From Aradus depressus (lineage: Eukaryota > Arthropoda > Insecta > Hemiptera > Aradidae): a DNA stretch of 64,000 nt. The notes beneath the pieces were generated by a model. That model was not told the origin of the DNA. It saw only the letters and a program-made list of their open reading frames with translations, and did not search any database. Below, in pieces: positions 12,141-23,548 of this stretch (position 1 is its first letter; each line of letters starts with the position of its first letter). The stretch lies in assembly GCA_963662175.1 (NCBI GenBank), contig OY759219.1, positions 29,492,908 to 29,556,907 on the forward strand, written 5' to 3'. The translations under genes and the position numbers were made by a program.

Positions 12141-12707
12141 AGACCCGACGATGCCCGCTATGGAGAGGTTATATTTATATTTATATATATATGTTTCATT
12201 TTTCCCGAATGACCCCCTCCGAGAAGTTAGGCTTTATACTCCCCTGCCTTCCCCAGACAGTTTCCCCTTCTCCCAGTTATGACAGTTTACCAGTGACGAG
12301 TTCGGTTTTTTGGAACTATATTAAGTTTAAAAGAGTTTCTGTAAAATATTTTGTAAAATTCTGTAGCTTTTTATCCTTGGAAAAGGGCCATTCAAGTTGT
12401 CCAAACTCACATTTGCAGTTTATCACCACAATCCCTTCACTTCCATTTGAATATGCAGATTAGGTCCTTCCTGGATTATTTAATCCATGTGATTACTTAC
12501 CAGCCTTGTCAGCGACAGACACCCCATTTACACTACTCTTCTTCCTGGTGGCGTTTTTCAACAATTACAGAAATATTTTATATCAATAGTCCACAGCACA
12601 ATAAGAAAAAAAATAGTATTCAAAAACATTACTTGATATATAACTTTTATATATATTGAACTGATTCCAGGTCTACTTTGTGAAAGTTCATAATGAACAG
12701 GATTAAG

Positions 12708-12850
12708 GAATATACACACACTAAGGAATATAAACTCCACACTTGATGATGCCGTAACAGGCGAAACTATAGTCGTGTAATTTTGACCAATATAGTGAAA
12801 ATATTGACAAGTAGTGTGTGGAGTTTATATTCCTTAGTGTGTGTATATTC
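12708..12850. mobile_element. Foldback element: perfect 35-bp inverted repeat enclosing a hammerhead-like motif
   Basis: Arms 12,708-12,742 and 12,816-12,850 are perfect reverse complements, separated by 73 bp that contains the ribozyme-like sequence. Confidence 0.9.
12739..12778 (+). ncRNA. Hammerhead-ribozyme-like motif, nearly complete
   Basis: Stem I ACAC (12,739-12,742) pairs with GUGU (12,775-12,778). The core is UUGAUGA (consensus CUGANGA, so C3 is changed). One unpaired U is followed by stem II GCC/GGC around GUAACA, then GAAA. Stem III is ACUA directly followed by UAGU, self-complementary with no loop, which would fit a dimer. The triplet is GUC at 12,772-12,774. Confidence 0.6.
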
Positions 12851-12852
12851 TT

Positions 12853-12868
<16 letters not shown>

Positions 12869-12884
<16 letters not shown>

Positions 12885-12890
12885 TTTTTG
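12869..12890. repeat. (TA)n/T-run simple repeat
   Basis: Alternating TA (from about 12,854) passing into a run of T. Confidence 0.8.
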
Positions 12891-13099
12891 GCAGAGTTCC
12901 TCTACAGATATTCTCTTTGAGGACTGTCGAATCTCAATTCATTATTTAATTTTATTAATTGCTCCATTTATATACATTTACGAGGAGTAATCCAGTTCCA
13001 CCAAGTTCCAGGACTTTTTGGATTGAGCGCCAACAGATCATCGGAGAGCGGTGCTTGGTGACTTTTCCTAAGCTCAGCTGTTTTTGTAGATTCTCTAGC

Positions 13100-13175
13100 A
13101 CAGGGGTGGCCAACCCAAATGATCTTGGGACCACTTTGGAAATGCATTATAATGCCGCGGGCCGCATATATAATT
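13100..13175 (+). mobile_element. hAT-type terminal sequence (remnant)
   Basis: Contains caggggtggccaaccc, typical of hAT/MITE termini, then gccgcgggccgcat. I did not find a matching opposite end. Confidence 0.45.
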
Positions 13176-13369
13176 ATATATCCCCATATTAGATTTGGAC
13201 CTACCACAAAAATTTTTTGGAGTGAAAATTTAAAACAGAATGAAATATTATAGTTTTTATTATTATTCATACATATAAACATAAATAATATATTTTAAAA
13301 AAAACAAAAAAAAAATACTATTTCTGTGCCAAGCGCACGAAGCACTCAACAAAAGAAATAATGAATTAA

Positions 13370-13500
13370 TAAACCAGCCCTTAGGTTTTTTATCTGGGAA
13401 GTGAAAAAACCTTGAGTACACCGCCTTTCGGATGGGACATTACGCGATGGTCCCGAGCCTGTACGATGTCATGTACTCGGTAAAGGCCCCTCCTTGACTG
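13370..13500 (+). repeat. SINE S1, internal fragment
   Basis: cttaggttttttatctggga through gatgtcatgtactcggtaaa. Confidence 0.75.
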
Positions 13501-13589
13501 TGGCTAGCTGCTGAAGCCATAATGAAGGAAAAAATCTGTCAAGTGCAAACTATACTTGCAAAATTAATTTTCAGTGAAGTAGTTATAAG

Positions 13590-13728
13590 GAAATAAACAA
13601 TTTTTATCACCCATATTTGAAATCTGGAGTTTGGAAAACATGAAATTCCATTAAAAACTCCGCATCGAATTGTTGATAATTACATAACTTCCCCTATACT
13701 TTATATATCTGGGGAAGTATATATTATT
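13590..13728 (-). repeat. Family B element, 5' end
   Basis: aaaactccgcatcgaattg, then acttcccctatac and ctggggaagta, the reversed family start. Confidence 0.75.
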
Positions 13729-14097
13729 GACAAAGCTGCGAAGGTTTCCAACTGGCCATAAATAAAAGTTGCATCCAGACACTCCTATCTTTTACATTTG
13801 GAAGATATACACAGTTTCAAAGAGGCCGTAGATTGATGAACATTTGATACAATTATTTTTTCCCGAGCCCTTAAGGGCGGGATTGCTATTGGATTTTGTT
13901 TTTCTTCATCTCACCCCATTCTAACTAATGACCTAACTGGCTCCCTTCGATAAGACAAAGTACTTAATGGCTTCCCTCGAGAATCAAACAAAAAAAAAAG
14001 TTGATTAACAAAATTTAGGTGGAGAATGCTTGCACTAGCTTAATATCTAGAATATAATTGATTCGGAACATAATTTTTCTAAATGAAAAAAAAAAAG

Positions 14098-14785
14098 TCG
14101 TCGGTGAAACACCGGCTACAAACTTTCCAACACAAATTCATCAATTACATTTTCGCACTTCCTCCAAAGCCACTAGACTAAAAATAAATATTTGAATAAA
14201 AAAATGGCTTTTGAATATACTAAATTATATGTCGATACATTCAATACATCGGCAGTTATTAGGTTTGAGTTGAGCCCCCTTGTCTGGTCCCTCTCTTCCC
14301 TACAACCGATTTCACGGAAAATTTATAGTTGGCATCAATATGGGGTTTTAAATTTAAATATAAAATCGGGGATACATTCATTACATCAGAAGTTATTGGG
14401 ATTTTTGAGTTGAGCCTACTCTACCCTTCGGCTAATTCCGCTGAAATATAATAGATGATGTCCTTATAGGGCTTTGAATATACATATCGAATTTTGTGTC
14501 AATTCGATCGTTAAAACTTCAGTTATTAAAGTGTTTGTCCTCTCCCCCTTCTCTTTGGCCGAAAATGAATAGATGTCGTCCTTACAGAGTTTTGAATACA
14601 CACATAACATTTTATATCGATACATTCGTTCTATCGATAGTTATCGTGTTCACAGACACACGGATAGACAGACATTTTTTTTTTTTCATAATTGGAATCA
14701 AGAGGTCGGCTAACATGAAATTCCGTTAAAAACTCCGCATCGAAAATCTGACCGATTACATAACTTCCCCTATACTTTGTATAAG
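14098..14785 (-). repeat. Family B element, near full-length
   Basis: Reversed end (gtcggtgaaacaccggcta) through several internal degenerate repeats to the reversed start (acataacttcccctatac). Confidence 0.75.
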
Positions 14786-14799
14786 TCTAAAGTCGTCCA

Positions 14800-14962
14800 T
14801 AAATCACAATATAATGGTCTGATATGCCTCAGTCGTCCATCAACACAACTCCACATCCTTGCAGATGATACTGCTATCCTTTCTCTTCATCCCGACCTAC
14901 TCCTAACATCCAGACATCTCCACGAACACCTGATATCCCTTCAGTCCTCGTACAAAAGGTGA
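14800..14962 (+). pseudogene. Non-LTR retrotransposon RT fragment (Jockey-like)
   Basis: Encodes LHILADDTAILSLHPDLLLT and HLISLQS. The ADDTA motif corresponds to the reverse transcriptase (F/Y)ADD site. The fragment is truncated on both sides. Confidence 0.7.
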
Positions 14963-15282
14963 GAAGAGAACGTAACGACAAAAAGTCAATTCACATCGTC
15001 TCACAAATATAACCTGCCTTCTAGTGTATCATAAAAAAAATAGTGTGTGCTTGGAACATACGCCATAAGTGAAACTTATTTCGCGATTTATTTAATTTTT
15101 TTGTTTTTTGATTCATACATTTTATGCTCAATTAGCACAACATTTTAATTGCAAACAGTTTTATTTATTGGTTTATTTTATTTTTATTAATTTGTTAAAT
15201 CAACATTATTTTCGATGTTAGGAACATAGGAACATCAGAAATCACATTTGATTCAGAAGTAGAGACAATAGACCTATGGTAA

Positions 15283-15626
15283 GAGGGCGCCGGTAGCTCA
15301 GTGGTATGCGTGCTTGTCTTCTGAGATCAAGATCGTGGGTTCGAAACCCTACCGAGGCCCTTAGTTTATTTTATCTGGGAGGTAAAATAAACTTAAGCAC
15401 GCCGTCCTTCGGATGGGACGTTAAGCGATGGTCCCGAGCCTGTGTGATGTCAGGTACTCGTTAAAGACCCCTTCCCTAGGTGAATAAAAATTTAGGGTAG
15501 GCAACATTTAGGACTCCCATAGTAGCGTCGGGCTCATGTCCACCAAAGTAACGAAAGAGCGCTCTGGTAGTAGGCGATATGACCTCGTAGTTGAAGCCTG
15601 GGCATGAGTCATAAAACCTAACCTAA
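15283..15626 (+). repeat. SINE S1, complete copy with target-site duplication
   Basis: Flanked by cctatggtaa (15,273-15,282 and 15,627-15,636). The tail is aaaacctaacctaa. A box tagctcagtgg; B box ggttcgaaacc. Confidence 0.93.
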
Positions 15627-15639
15627 CCTATGGTAACAG

Positions 15640-16560
15640 AAAGAAATGTAGGTTTTTGAACGCGAGAGAATGAGAATGGAGAATGAAAGAGACGCCAGAA
15701 TCGCTAAGCAGGCATACATTCACCTTTGTGATTCATTATCAGTAAATTGGGTATTAATATGAAAATGTTGTTCCCCCGAACATGATGCAACACCTCTGAT
15801 TTCTGAACTTAAATTACTCTTTTCGGACGACGGTCCTGGATGATTTTAGCGTTCACCAACGGGGTGAGTGAAGCGGGAGAGTGACGTGAGAAGAGTTACA
15901 CCTCGGGTTGCTCCCTCGAGCAGGCTGGCTGTAGACGAGCTCCGGGAGGTGGGGTGGGGAGCGCTCCCCTCTACTAGCCCGCCCAACGATCCCCAACTGC
16001 CGCTCTCAAAATTCAAAAAAATGAAATGCTTTCATTCACCCCTGTCCCAAGTTCGATTTCGTCCAAATTTGGAATGTAACTTTATTTTGAAAAAAGGATA
16101 ATTTAAACCAATTTTGTGGGGATGAACTGAAACACTGATGCGGAGCGGGTCTGGGAAGTGTTCAGCGCGTCACATAATTTCGTAACTCATTTACCAGCTT
16201 AGTCCCCAAGTTACTCAGTGCACGAAAAGAAGTTTCACTTTAATAATCCCATCTCTTTAAAAAACGAAGTCCGCTATCTAAGTCTCAAACTTGACCCTTT
16301 TTACTGTGTGAAGATGGAGTAATTTTATATAAAGCTAGATTTTTCACAATCATTTACCTACTCTTTCAACATACTTTCACAACCCAAAAGTAACCCACAA
16401 GGGCACAAGGGAACTTTTCGGATAACAGAGTATGTAGAAAGTGAAGTGGTTGCGAAAATCTAACTTTGTAGGCTTGCACCACCTCCTGACCTCTTGATTC
16501 CTGAGGTGTTGCTTGTGTACAGTGGCTGCTAATTGCCAATCATCCAAACATCAGCAACGT
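15640..16560. other. No recognisable feature
   Basis: Mixed composition with a moderately GC-rich patch at about 15,880-16,010. A 77-codon ORF there shows no family or splice context. Confidence 0.4.
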
Positions 16561-16564
16561 TTTC

Positions 16565-16911
16565 TTCCAGTAATTAGAAAGTCATCAGTGAACTTCTCCA
16601 TCCCAAATTAATCAATTACGTTTTCGCTCTCCCTCTGAAGTTAATCGACCGTTTGGGCTATAAGTCAATATTTGATTTACATAGTTGCTTCTCAATCCTC
16701 ATACTAAATTTAGTATCGATACATTCATTACAACGGCAATTATTGTAGTTTTTGTGTTAAGCCTCACCCCTAATCCCCTTCTTCCCTTTGACCGATTTGT
16801 TTGAAAATCAATAGGTGTCGTTATTAGAAAAAATTCTGGATACACATATCAAATTTTGTGTCGATACAATTATTCCATCGGGAGTTATCGTGTTAACTGA
16901 TACATACACGG

Positions 16912-16915
<4 letters not shown>
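16565..16915 (-). repeat. Family B element, 3' two-thirds
   Basis: Reversed copy with ttacgttttcgctctccctc and taaatttagtatcgatacat. Confidence 0.65.

Positions 16916-16917
<2 letters not shown>

Positions 16918-16943
<26 letters not shown>
16918..16943. repeat. Poly-T run
   Basis: About 26 T residues at the edge of the family B copy. Confidence 0.9.
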
Positions 16944-17004
16944 CCCCTATTCAAGAAAAGTTGAGTTAACTAACTGCCGTTGCGATAGAGTCGATTATAA
17001 TATA

Positions 17005-17130
17005 TGTCAGATAGTCGTTAAAGACCCCCTACCGTAGGTGAATAAAAATTTAGGGTATGCAATATTTAAGACTCCCATAGTAGATCGGGCTCATGTCCAC
17101 CAGAGTGCCCGGGCATGAGTCACAATAACT
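17005..17130 (+). repeat. SINE S1 fragment with internal deletion
   Basis: gtcgttaaagaccccctacc leads to ccaccagagtg and then jumps directly to cccgggcatgagtcacaata. Confidence 0.75.
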
Positions 17131-17334
17131 AACTAAAAGTAAGAAAATAAAAAAAACATTTGTATTTATGTATTTAATTTATATTACTCAGTAAAGTAGA
17201 AAAATAAACTTTCTTTCCGCAGACAATCCATCTTTGCTGGGAATATCAGTAATAGACATTAAACAAATGAGTTGCAAGACATACGGGAGAACCCGATAAT
17301 TTCCATGACTTTTCCAGACATTTACTTGTGAAAA

Positions 17335-17530
17335 CAGTGGGTTCTATGGAAAAATCGTTGATTACAAAAAATGTTCCTTATGAAATTTCTGACCAACAAT
17401 ATTTGTCAAATTTGAAGTAGGACCAACATGCACAGAGTTATAGCGTCTCAAAGATTGCTTTCCCTAAAAAAAAATAATTGCAAGACTATGGGAAACTCCA
17501 AAAATTTTCAAAAATTTTGCTTATTCGGAA
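17335..17530 (+). repeat. Family C repeat fragment
   Basis: Phrases such as aatgttccttatgaaatttc and agagttatagcgtctcaaag recur at 20,500-20,620 and 41,480-41,600. Confidence 0.6.
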
Positions 17531-17539
17531 GTTATTATT

Positions 17540-18170
17540 TTTTTTTTTTTAAGAAAATCGGATTTGTGGCAACTATAAATTTTTCAATATTACAATTCTT
17601 ATTATATTTTATATTATTTTCCTCTGTTGCTCCCCCGCCTTCAGTATACTATACGCTGTATTTTTACAGAAATTTCATGTTTTCCGCCTCCTGGATCCAA
17701 GAATCTGTTCCCTTCTTCCCCTTAGACTCATTAACAAACCCAAATTATAAAATTAATGACATGGATCTCTCATGGAACAGTTAGAAAGAAGAAGAAGAAA
17801 GTGACTAGGTACTCCAAAAGCCTTATTAAAAAGGAAGCCGCGCCCCCACCACCCCCCACCCCTTTCACTCGGTTTCAATTCCCCTGATTTACTTCCCCAA
17901 CTCGACACTCAGGATCCTTTTTCAATTTACAGTTAACTTACTTAAATTGGGGAAAGGGGAGGGGGAGAAGAGGGCGGGGGGTTTAACGCACCACAGCTCT
18001 CCCCACCCATCTTCGTATTGTCCCTCGCTCATTGGCAAGAAACAGAGGTTGGTAGGATTGGCAGGGGTTGGCAGGATTGTATAATATAGAAGAAGTTATA
18101 TAATCTGTCAAAAAAAGTCGCGAATCACAAGCATGCTTCCCCTCTGTGAATTAATTAATTAAGTTTTGAC
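17540..18170. other. No recognisable gene
   Basis: Contains C-rich and G-rich patches (about 17,830-17,990) but no coding or repeat family signal I can name. Confidence 0.35.
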
Positions 18171-18248
18171 TTTGATTAATAGTCGACAGTATCTTTTCAA
18201 TGTAGAAGGAATTCGAGGTTCTGTCGTGTAAATGAAAATTCAATATTT

Positions 18249-18289
18249 GGCCAAAGTTTCGGAAACTATTTATTTTCTTCTTCAGGGCC
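18249..18289 (-). ncRNA. Hammerhead-like motif, left arm copy (degenerate)
   Basis: Minus strand: GGCC, CUGAAGA, stem II GAAAA/UUUCC with one mismatch, GAAAC, then UUU instead of GUU, so stem III and the cleavage triplet are damaged. Confidence 0.4.
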
Positions 18290-18496
18290 TACAGAATACA
18301 ACAAACAAATTAGTCATTATGGACAATGATATAACTAGATATTTAATAATAATGTTAAAAAGAGATGAAAACAATTTTTTTTTCTTTATATAAATAAATA
18401 AGAGTGTCGGCCATGATGTGGCCCTTGATACATGTTCCACATGGCTCCGTATTGTTATTGTTTATTTAATTGAAATTAGTAATACAATAACCTACA

Positions 18497-18884
18497 TATG
18501 AGGAGTTTGGAGCCAGAGCGGACCAACTGGTTGAAACTGAACAGGTAGAAAATGGCAATTGAAAATTGAGTACATTTTGTTTATCTCCATAAATGGGCCC
18601 CAAATATTTATTTATATTTGAAATTTTAGAATAGTATTGGATGAGTGATCCCTTTTTGTGTTCTATAAAGTTTTTGAAGGCCATATGATCCATTGTGACT
18701 TTGAAAATATATGCACAAAATACTTGTGGACTAAACTTAAAGTGCTGCTATCTATCACTGAAGTGAAGAAACTAAGTGATCCACACTGGTTTTGAAAAAG
18801 GGAACCTATGCCAACATCAGGATGGTAATAACTCATTTTCCGAAAAATTGTGGGTTGGTCCGCTCTGGCTCCAAACTCCTCATA
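18497..18884. mobile_element. Nested foldback element, 31-bp perfect inverted repeat
   Basis: tatgaggagtttggagccag onward at 18,497-18,527 is perfectly inverted at 18,854-18,884. The 326-bp interior has no recognised coding content. Confidence 0.85.
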
Positions 18885-19141
18885 TAACGATATATATTAT
18901 ACATTTTAATAAATAATTAATAAAAATTACCTTATAATGACTATTAATTATTTATTCATATATAATATATATATTGTAATATATAGGTTATTTTATTACT
19001 GCTTTCAAAAATTTTTATAATTATACTTTTTTCTCTCATTTATGTATAAAAAAAAATGTTTCCATCTCTTGTTATCATTATTTTTAAGTATCTAGTTACA
19101 TCATTGTCCATAATGACTAATTTGTTTGTTTGTATTATGTA

Positions 19142-19182
19142 GGCCCTGAAGAAGGAAATAAATAGTTTCCGAAACGTTGGCC
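19142..19182 (+). ncRNA. Hammerhead-like motif, right arm copy
   Basis: GGCC then CUGAAGA, one unpaired A, stem II GGAAA/UUUCC, GAAA, CGUU, GGCC. Stem I is GGCC with GGCC. Stem III would be the palindrome AACGUU between two molecules. Core residues are all consensus and the triplet is GUU. Confidence 0.5.
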
Positions 19183-19329
19183 AAATATTTAATTTTCATT
19201 TATACGACAGAACCTTGAATTTCTTCTACATTGAACTGATACTGTCGACTCTATTAATCATAAATCCGAGAATGATTGTTAAATATTCTTGACATATTTT
19301 GATATTGCACGATATGGTGTTTTCAATTT

Positions 19330-19515
19330 TCCCCCATCCTGGTTTTGAATTGTAATATAAAATTTTGTGTCGATACATCATTCTATCGGGAGTTATCAGA
19401 CAGTATTTTTTTTTTCTTTTATGGAATAAGGGTTTCGGAAAACATAATATTCCGTTGAAATCTCAATATAGAATTTATGACCGATTACATAACTTCCCTT
19501 ATACCTCGTATACCT
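19330..19515 (-). repeat. Family B element, 5' part
   Basis: gtgtcgatacatcattctat to acataacttcccttatacct. Confidence 0.65.
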
Positions 19516-20164
19516 GTGGTATTAAAAATGCTATCTATGTGTGTATATGTATATCGATATGAACTGTCATATGTAAAATCAAAAGCCCTTAAGGACAACA
19601 ACTATTAATATTCTGCGGAAACGTGAAATTTCATGGGAAACTCTATTTTCATAAGATTACTTCCTTATGCTAAAAATGTTTTTCGTTAAACGTCTTTTCT
19701 GAAAATTTTAATACTTGGTACTTAGACGGTTATTCATTATAAGTCTTCAATTCTTCATTTTTCCTTTTTTTATTTATATTTCATACAAAAAATTAAGAGA
19801 TATTTTTTTTTTAAACCAACCATTGTTTTACATATAGTATTGTTAAACATATCACGTTCTCGCTGCAGGATAACACCATGAAGTGTGCAAATGTTCCAAT
19901 TATCTCCACACTATCTAAATGTGGGGCGCCATGTTTTATTTCTGTTATATATTTCTGAAAAAATACACGAAATTAGGTCTTCACCTGGCACACTCAGTCT
20001 AACGAAAAGACATTAAGGGCAAGAATTTTCAATGATAGAGAATGTTGAGGAAGACGAAGTCGACAAGGTAAGATGGATCGTTAAGTCAAGGAAATTGGAA
20101 ACCTAGTCAAGAGGAAGATATGTAATCAGTATCTATCAATATATTATATATATATTTCTTAATT

Positions 20165-20640
20165 TACCATTAGTACAAGCAAGTATTGTAGTCGTGACAA
20201 AATTCGAAATTGAGTTTTCAATGGAATTTCACTTATCGACCATTCCCGCGATGATTCTATCTGTGTGTGATTGGAAATTTGTGAACAGTCGCAACACAAA
20301 GCAATGAAGTTGAAATTTGAAATCACATGTCACATGTGCTAACTTCGATTTGATTAAATTTTGGCAGAAATCAGACTAAAATTAAAACAACTAAGACTAA
20401 GTACTTTTTTCAAGATGCTGCTATTTATGACTAAAAGTTATATTTTATATGATATACGATTTTTCGACGTTTCCTTGATTTACGCGAAAACGGTTATTCC
20501 TATCGAAAAAATGGTTCTTAGCATAAATGTACCTTATAAAATTTCCAACCAACTATGATCATCATATTTCAGACAAGACCAATACGACTTAAGTTACAGC
20601 GCCCTAAAGATTGTAAATTTTACCAGAAATCTTCCAAAGT
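20165..20640 (+). repeat. Family C repeat, longest copy
   Basis: Starts near attgtagtcgtgacaaaatt and includes gcgaaaacggttattcctat and acagcgccctaaagattg. Related copies at 38,235 and 41,080. It shares a ttttcaatggaatttca phrase with family B. Confidence 0.6.
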
Positions 20641-20649
20641 TATGTTTAA

Positions 20650-21530
20650 ATTATGAACCTGCTTATGTCTGATTCAAAAAAATAATAAAAAATACATTCC
20701 AAATAATGGAAGTGAATTTGTTTTAAAATGAAAGGGATAAAAGTAACCGATGGGAACTTACAAAAAAAAACTTCTAAAAAGGGGTCTTGAACAAAAAAAC
20801 TGAGGGATGTGCCCTTCAAAGGTATAAAAAGAAGTTAGAAGAATAAAAAAAAACGAAGCAGTTTGTAACACAGAGAAGCTGTAGCACAGACAGGATATCA
20901 GCTGTAGGGGCGGAGATCTTTTGTACTAATTGTTATATGAAACCAAAATCGAAAAGTTGTCTGTGAGTGACCGGGAAAGTACTTCCCCACCAGGAAAGTT
21001 GTTGCTCTCCCCCTTAGAGAGACTACTCAAACTCTCTGTTTCCCGCGACTTCTACGAAAGACAATTGGGGCATATCTGACATACTGGCGTCGTCAATGGC
21101 TACACAACCGATCTGCTGGAGCGAATGACGGAGAAAAAAGTACAAACATCAATTGACGGTGGGTATAGTCAAAATAGTGGTAGTGTGGGGGTGGCTTGTG
21201 TGTTCTACCGTACCTCCCCAGACTCTCAGAGAAAATATCTAAGAAAATAAATAGAGATAATTTGAATCTGGGGTTCAAAACAAAAGGCAGTTATTGGAAT
21301 TTTTGGGTTAAACCTCCACCCTAATCCCGTCTTCCAGATTTGGCTGAAAATTATATATATATAGAATAGAGAGTTCTGGATGCACGTTTTTCGAATAAGG
21401 AGGGTCTAATTTATAATCTATCTTAATGTATATATTCTTATGACGTATCCTATTACAATGTTATGGTTTAACGGAAATAAATATTATTATTATACGAATA
21501 TCGGTGAAAAAACCTAAGCGCCGTTCTCTG
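20650..21530. other. No recognisable gene
   Basis: AT-rich with scattered family B scraps (21,300-21,360). Nothing supported as coding. Confidence 0.35.
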
Positions 21531-21534
21531 GCTT

Positions 21535-21612
21535 TAGAGTCGGGCTCATGTCCGCCAGAGCGACAAAAGAGCGCTTTGGTAGTAGGCGAGACACAATAAC
21601 TACCTAACTAAC
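21535..21612 (+). repeat. SINE S1, 3' fragment
   Basis: gagtcgggctcatgtccgcc to gacacaataactacctaact. Confidence 0.75.
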
Positions 21613-21631
21613 CAAACAATCAGATATTTTT

Positions 21632-21738
21632 CCCCCCATATTTGAAATCTGGAGAACGAAAAACGAAATTCCGTTAAAAACTCCGCATCGATTTTTTGGC
21701 AGATTACATAACTTTCCCTATACTTCGTAAAGTGGGGA
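21632..21738 (-). repeat. Family B element, 5' end
   Basis: aaaactccgcatcgattttt and ttccctatacttcgtaaagt. Confidence 0.7.
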
Positions 21739-22013
21739 AAATAAAACATGAAGAAAACAAAATGTATAAAATATGAGTTTAGTGTTGAAAAAAAAAAATG
21801 GTTTTCCGTCAAAAGGGGAAGGACATCAGTTGAAGGGGAATTATTTATGTTAAAGAAGGGAGGAAAAATACAGACAGACTAGGAAGGGGGAAGTTTTAGG
21901 TTTCATAACATTTTGTAGGGTTGCACTGTCCGTGTGAGACAACGGATAACTGAGAGATACAGAATGGCAGCCCAATACCAAAAACACTGTCAGTGAAAAT
22001 GAGAAAAAGTTGG

Positions 22014-22064
22014 TTATTATGACTCATGCCCGGGCTTTAACTACATGGTCATATCGCCTACTGT
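22014..22064 (-). repeat. SINE S1, 3' fragment
   Basis: ttatgactcatgcccgggct to catatcgcctact. Confidence 0.75.
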
Positions 22065-22103
22065 GTGAGAATTTTTTTTATTAATATTATATAATATGTA
22101 ATT

Positions 22104-22352
22104 GAGGGCGCCGGTAGCGCAGTGGTATGCGTACTTGTCTTCTGAGCTCAAGATCGTGGAGCTCAAAACCCGACCGAAGCCCTTAGTTTATTATATCTGG
22201 GAGGTAGAATAAACTTAAGCACGCCATCCTTTGGATGGGACGTTAAGCAATGGTCCCGAGCTTGTACGATTTCAGGTACTCGTTAAAGACCCCTGCCCTA
22301 GGTGAATACAAATTTAGGGTAGGCAAAATTTAGGACTCCCACAGTAGAGTCG
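22104..22352 (+). repeat. SINE S1, 3'-truncated copy
   Basis: gagggcgccggtagcgcagt to acagtagagtcgggc. An insertion disturbs the B box. Confidence 0.85.
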
Positions 22353-22354
22353 GG

Positions 22355-22800
22355 CCTATTTTTCCATAGAACCCACTGTTTTCGCATAAATCAAGTCTAT
22401 AATATAACAAGCAATGGATAGACGGTGAACCAGCTCGACTGGTCTGACTGAAATTTTGATAATATATTATAACGTATTGTCACCGGAATGAGGAATATGT
22501 ATGTATCATATTTCAGCTTTCTGTCTAGTAGAATTGACTGACGTCATCAAACCGAATTAATATAAGCTATATAATAATATAAACGGCTGTTAATTTGTTT
22601 AATGTAAAATATTGTTTGTTTGTTTTAACGTTGGTACTATTGTACTTCTAATTGGGGCAGAAAGGATAAGGTCTGCAGGCTACCTATTTCTAGTTCAATC
22701 CCCCACACTAGGGTCTTTAACGAGTATCTGACATATATAATATGTCTGTATTTCTCAACTTAGAAGTACTAAACTAAGGAATTGTAAGTAATATTTAAAT
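22355..22800. other. No recognisable feature
   Basis: AT-rich. A short S1-like scrap lies at 22,710-22,735. Confidence 0.35.
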
Positions 22801-22810
22801 TAACTAATGG

Positions 22811-23147
22811 TTTGGTTTTATGACTCATGCCCGGGCTTTAACTACGAGGTCATATCGCCTACTACCAGAGCGGTCTTTCGTCACTCTGGTGGACATGAGC
22901 CCGACTCTACTGTGGGAGTCCTAAATTTTGCCTACCCTAAATTTTTATTCATCTAGGGTAGGGGTCTTTAACGAGTACCTGACATCGTACAGGCTCGGGA
23001 CCATCGCTTAACGTCCCATCCGAAGGACGGCGTGCTTAAGTTTATTTTACCTCCCAGATAAAATAAACTAAGGGCCTCGGTCGGGTTACGAACCCACAAC
23101 CTTGAGCTCAGAAGTCAAGCACGCATACCACTGAGCTACCGGCGCCC
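22811..23147 (-). repeat. SINE S1, complete copy with target-site duplication
   Basis: taactaatg at 22,801-22,809 repeats at 23,151-23,159. Intact tagctcagtgg-type A box on the minus strand. Confidence 0.9.
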
Positions 23148-23548
23148 TTTTAACTAATGTTTAATAATATAAACAATTTACATGAACGATACAACATATT
23201 AAATGTTGTTGAAATACCAAAACATGGAATATGGAAACAGAAATAAATAAGAATTTATTGTATGACTCCCAGTTGTAGACGACCTCTTGAGTGTCTTAAC
23301 ATCCATTCATGCCACTGCTCTCTGGCATTTGTCCAAAACCTATTTTAGAAAACACCCTCACAATATCCTAGATTTTATTTTTTACATAATTCAAGAAGGT
23401 ACGTGACCATCGTCATCGTAGATACATAATATTTATTAAGAAAAGACCTGCTGGAGTTACAATATTGAATTGCTATTTAGTAAGCCTTTCTCCTACAAAA
23501 TGTTTCAATTTTTTTTTAAAAGAACTTTATAGAATGATTAGACCTTTT

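Larger units (their letters stand above)
18173..19260. mobile_element. Large foldback element with hammerhead-like motifs in both arms
   Basis: Arms of about 210 bp, 18,173-18,383 and 19,051-19,260, are inverted copies starting and ending around gtcgacagtatc/gatactgtcgac. Each carries the ggccctgaagaa...gaaac motif. A second foldback lies inside. Confidence 0.85.

Noticed and set aside
13100..13175. Complete hAT transposon
   Set aside because: Only one end is convincing; no partner terminus or transposase found.
17428..17784. 118-codon ORF
   Set aside because: Low-complexity Phe-rich translation of T-runs and family C repeat; no coding signature.
18466..18693. Minus-strand ORF inside the large foldback as a Penelope protein
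   Set aside because: No reverse transcriptase or GIY-YIG motif visible; it overlaps a 31-bp inverted repeat.
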